Source: an uncultured bacterium
Lineage (GTDB): Bacteria > Actinomycetota > Coriobacteriia > Coriobacteriales > Coriobacteriaceae
Reading direction: 5' to 3'
Assembly (NCBI GenBank): GCA_905214615.1
Contig: CAJMMX010000089.1
Coordinates: 1 to 5,664, forward strand
DNA: 5,664 nucleotides
The position numbers were made by a program, and so were the translations under genes. How positions within the stretch are numbered: position 1 is the first letter of the stretch; every line of letters begins with the position of its first letter. The notes beneath the pieces are model-generated. The model saw only the letters and a list, made by a program, of their open reading frames with translations. It had not been told where the DNA came from and made no database searches. Shown piece by piece: positions 4,749 through 5,664 of this stretch.

Positions 4749-5663
4749 CTAGCGCTCAACGAACTCTTGGATTTCCGCGAGCAGGCGCTTTGCCTCCTGA
4801 CGGCCCTGGATATACAGGTCCAAAAGCATTGCCGGATAGTAAACTTCAGCAGGGCGTTTATTGTCGATTGCCTGATGGCATCGCTCAAAATTATAATTGT
4901 AAATATATCTTCCGATGGCTTCTCTTGCTTCCTTGAGATTAGCATACTCCGTGAGATATGCTTCCTCATATTTGAAGCTGCGAAACCAGCGTTCAATCAT
5001 GATATTATCTGCCCAGCGGCTTTTGCCATCCATGCTTTGCCGGATCCCGTTGTCTCGAATAAAGTCGATGTATTTGTCGCTGGTAAACTGGCTGCCCTGA
5101 TCCGAGTTGATGATTAACGGCTTGGCTATTTTAAATGCCTTTTTACATGCATTGATGACCATGGTGGTATCCAGAGTATCATCAACATCCCAACCAACGA
5201 TACAACGACTGTACCAGTCGATAATGGCTGTCAGATAAAGAAATCCATGCTTCATTGGAATGTATGTAATGTCAATCGACCATGCCTGATTTGGACGGTC
5301 TATGACTGCATTACGAAGCAGATACGGACAGACTTTTGCCTGTTGCATACGTTTGGAAAGATTCATCTTTGGATAGATCGGATCAATCCCCATTTCAATC
5401 ATATAGCGGCGCGTTTTCCGGCGTCCCACCTGATGACCACGCATTTTCAGCTGTAAAGACATTTGACGAGCTCCCCAGGCAGGATTATCGGTATGCAGAT
5501 GATCAATGATAGCCTTGCATTCTAACTCTTCCTGAGATATGGGTGTTCCATTATAGTACACGCTGGTGCGGTTGATTCCAAGAAGCTCAGCACCTGTTTT
5601 TATCGGGAATTCTTTAGTCTTCAAAAGGTTTTGGACTAAATTTACTCTCGTAGTCAGGTCCAA
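4749..5663 (-). CDS. IS3-family DDE transposase, OrfB part (5' end cut by window edge)
   Basis: This is the catalytic subunit of an IS3-family transposase, which acts by copy-out-paste-in through a circular intermediate. At least 304 codons are visible, with no stop before the edge. The TTG at 5663 is only the first codon in the window, and in this family OrfB is normally made as an OrfA-OrfB frameshift fusion. Order of parts: an N-terminal helix-turn-helix-like segment with AELLGINRTSVYY (25-37), the HTH_21-type region around HTDNPAWGARQMSLQL (57-72), then the rve/RNase H-like core with D131 in WSIDITYIPM, D188 in NSDQGSQFTS and E224 in NIMIERWFRSFKYEE. D188 and E224 are 35 residues apart, the classic DD(35)E spacing. 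The C-terminal YNFERCHQAIDNKRPAEVYY is also typical. No frameshift or stop is seen, so it looks functional. Codon use is AT-rich compared with the ribosomal genes beside it. Confidence 0.95.
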   Translation of the reverse strand: MDLTTRVNLVQNLLKTKEFPIKTGAELLGINRTSVYYNGTPISQEELECKAIIDHLHTDNPAWGARQMSLQLKMRGHQVGRRKTRRYMIEMGIDPIYPKMNLSKRMQQAKVCPYLLRNAVIDRPNQAWSIDITYIPMKHGFLYLTAIIDWYSRCIVGWDVDDTLDTTMVINACKKAFKIAKPLIINSDQGSQFTSDKYIDFIRDNGIRQSMDGKSRWADNIMIERWFRSFKYEEAYLTEYANLKEAREAIGRYIYNYNFERCHQAIDNKRPAEVYYPAMLLDLYIQGRQEAKRLLAEIQEFVER

Positions 5664-5664
5664 G

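Larger units (their letters stand above)
4720..5664 (-). mobile_element. IS3-family insertion sequence, transposase-side end (cut by window edge)
   Basis: The interval holds an IS3-type transposase open reading frame that runs off the right edge, plus a short non-coding tail. It is visibly AT-richer than the flanking ribosomal genes, indicating acquisition from a lower-GC donor. The usual upstream orfA (helix-turn-helix protein, joined to orfB by a -1 frameshift) would lie outside the window. The element points towards rplM, with its end about 71 bases from the rplM -35 box. Confidence 0.85.

Overview
The window is a GC-rich bacterial chromosome segment, flanked at both ends by insertion sequences that are cut by the window edges. 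All six recognisable genes lie on the minus strand, so in transcription order the layout runs from high to low coordinates. The conserved genes (L13, S9, phosphoglucosamine mutase, a glucose-type PTS IIA protein, a short NagB), their GC-rich codon use and the gut-type mobile elements suggest a GC-rich Gram-positive anaerobe. A Coriobacteriia member such as Collinsella is my best guess, but this is inference without a database search.

Region by region, in transcription order. (1) 5664-4720: the 3' part of an AT-rich IS3-family insertion sequence whose DDE transposase reads towards the ribosomal operon. (2) 4648-3638: the ribosomal protein operon rplM-rpsI, with a strong sigma-70 type promoter, a short leader that can form a 5'-terminal hairpin, two genes 2 bases apart, and a long rho-independent terminator. 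(3) 3589-682: three amino-sugar/PTS genes, glmM, crr-like EIIA and nagB, separated by 71 and 272 bases. NagB ends in a clear intrinsic terminator. (4) 615-1: the left end and nearly all of the tnpA gene of an IS200/IS605-family element, inserted directly behind the nagB terminator.

How the genes work together: GlmM and NagB both act on glucosamine 6-phosphate. GlmM sends it to UDP-GlcNAc and peptidoglycan, and NagB sends it back to fructose 6-phosphate and ammonia. The PTS IIA protein between them supplies phosphate for sugar uptake, so the trio sits on the branch point between cell-wall synthesis and amino-sugar catabolism.

I found no clearly new biological system. The most interesting non-coding structure is in the IS200 left end. 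A promoter-like sequence lies inside the 5' arm of a hairpin that would hide the tnpA ribosome-binding site, which would leave the element's own transcript free of the lock while read-through transcripts are translationally locked. A promoter-like sequence antisense to tnpA and possible alternative hairpins in the nagB leader are further candidates.
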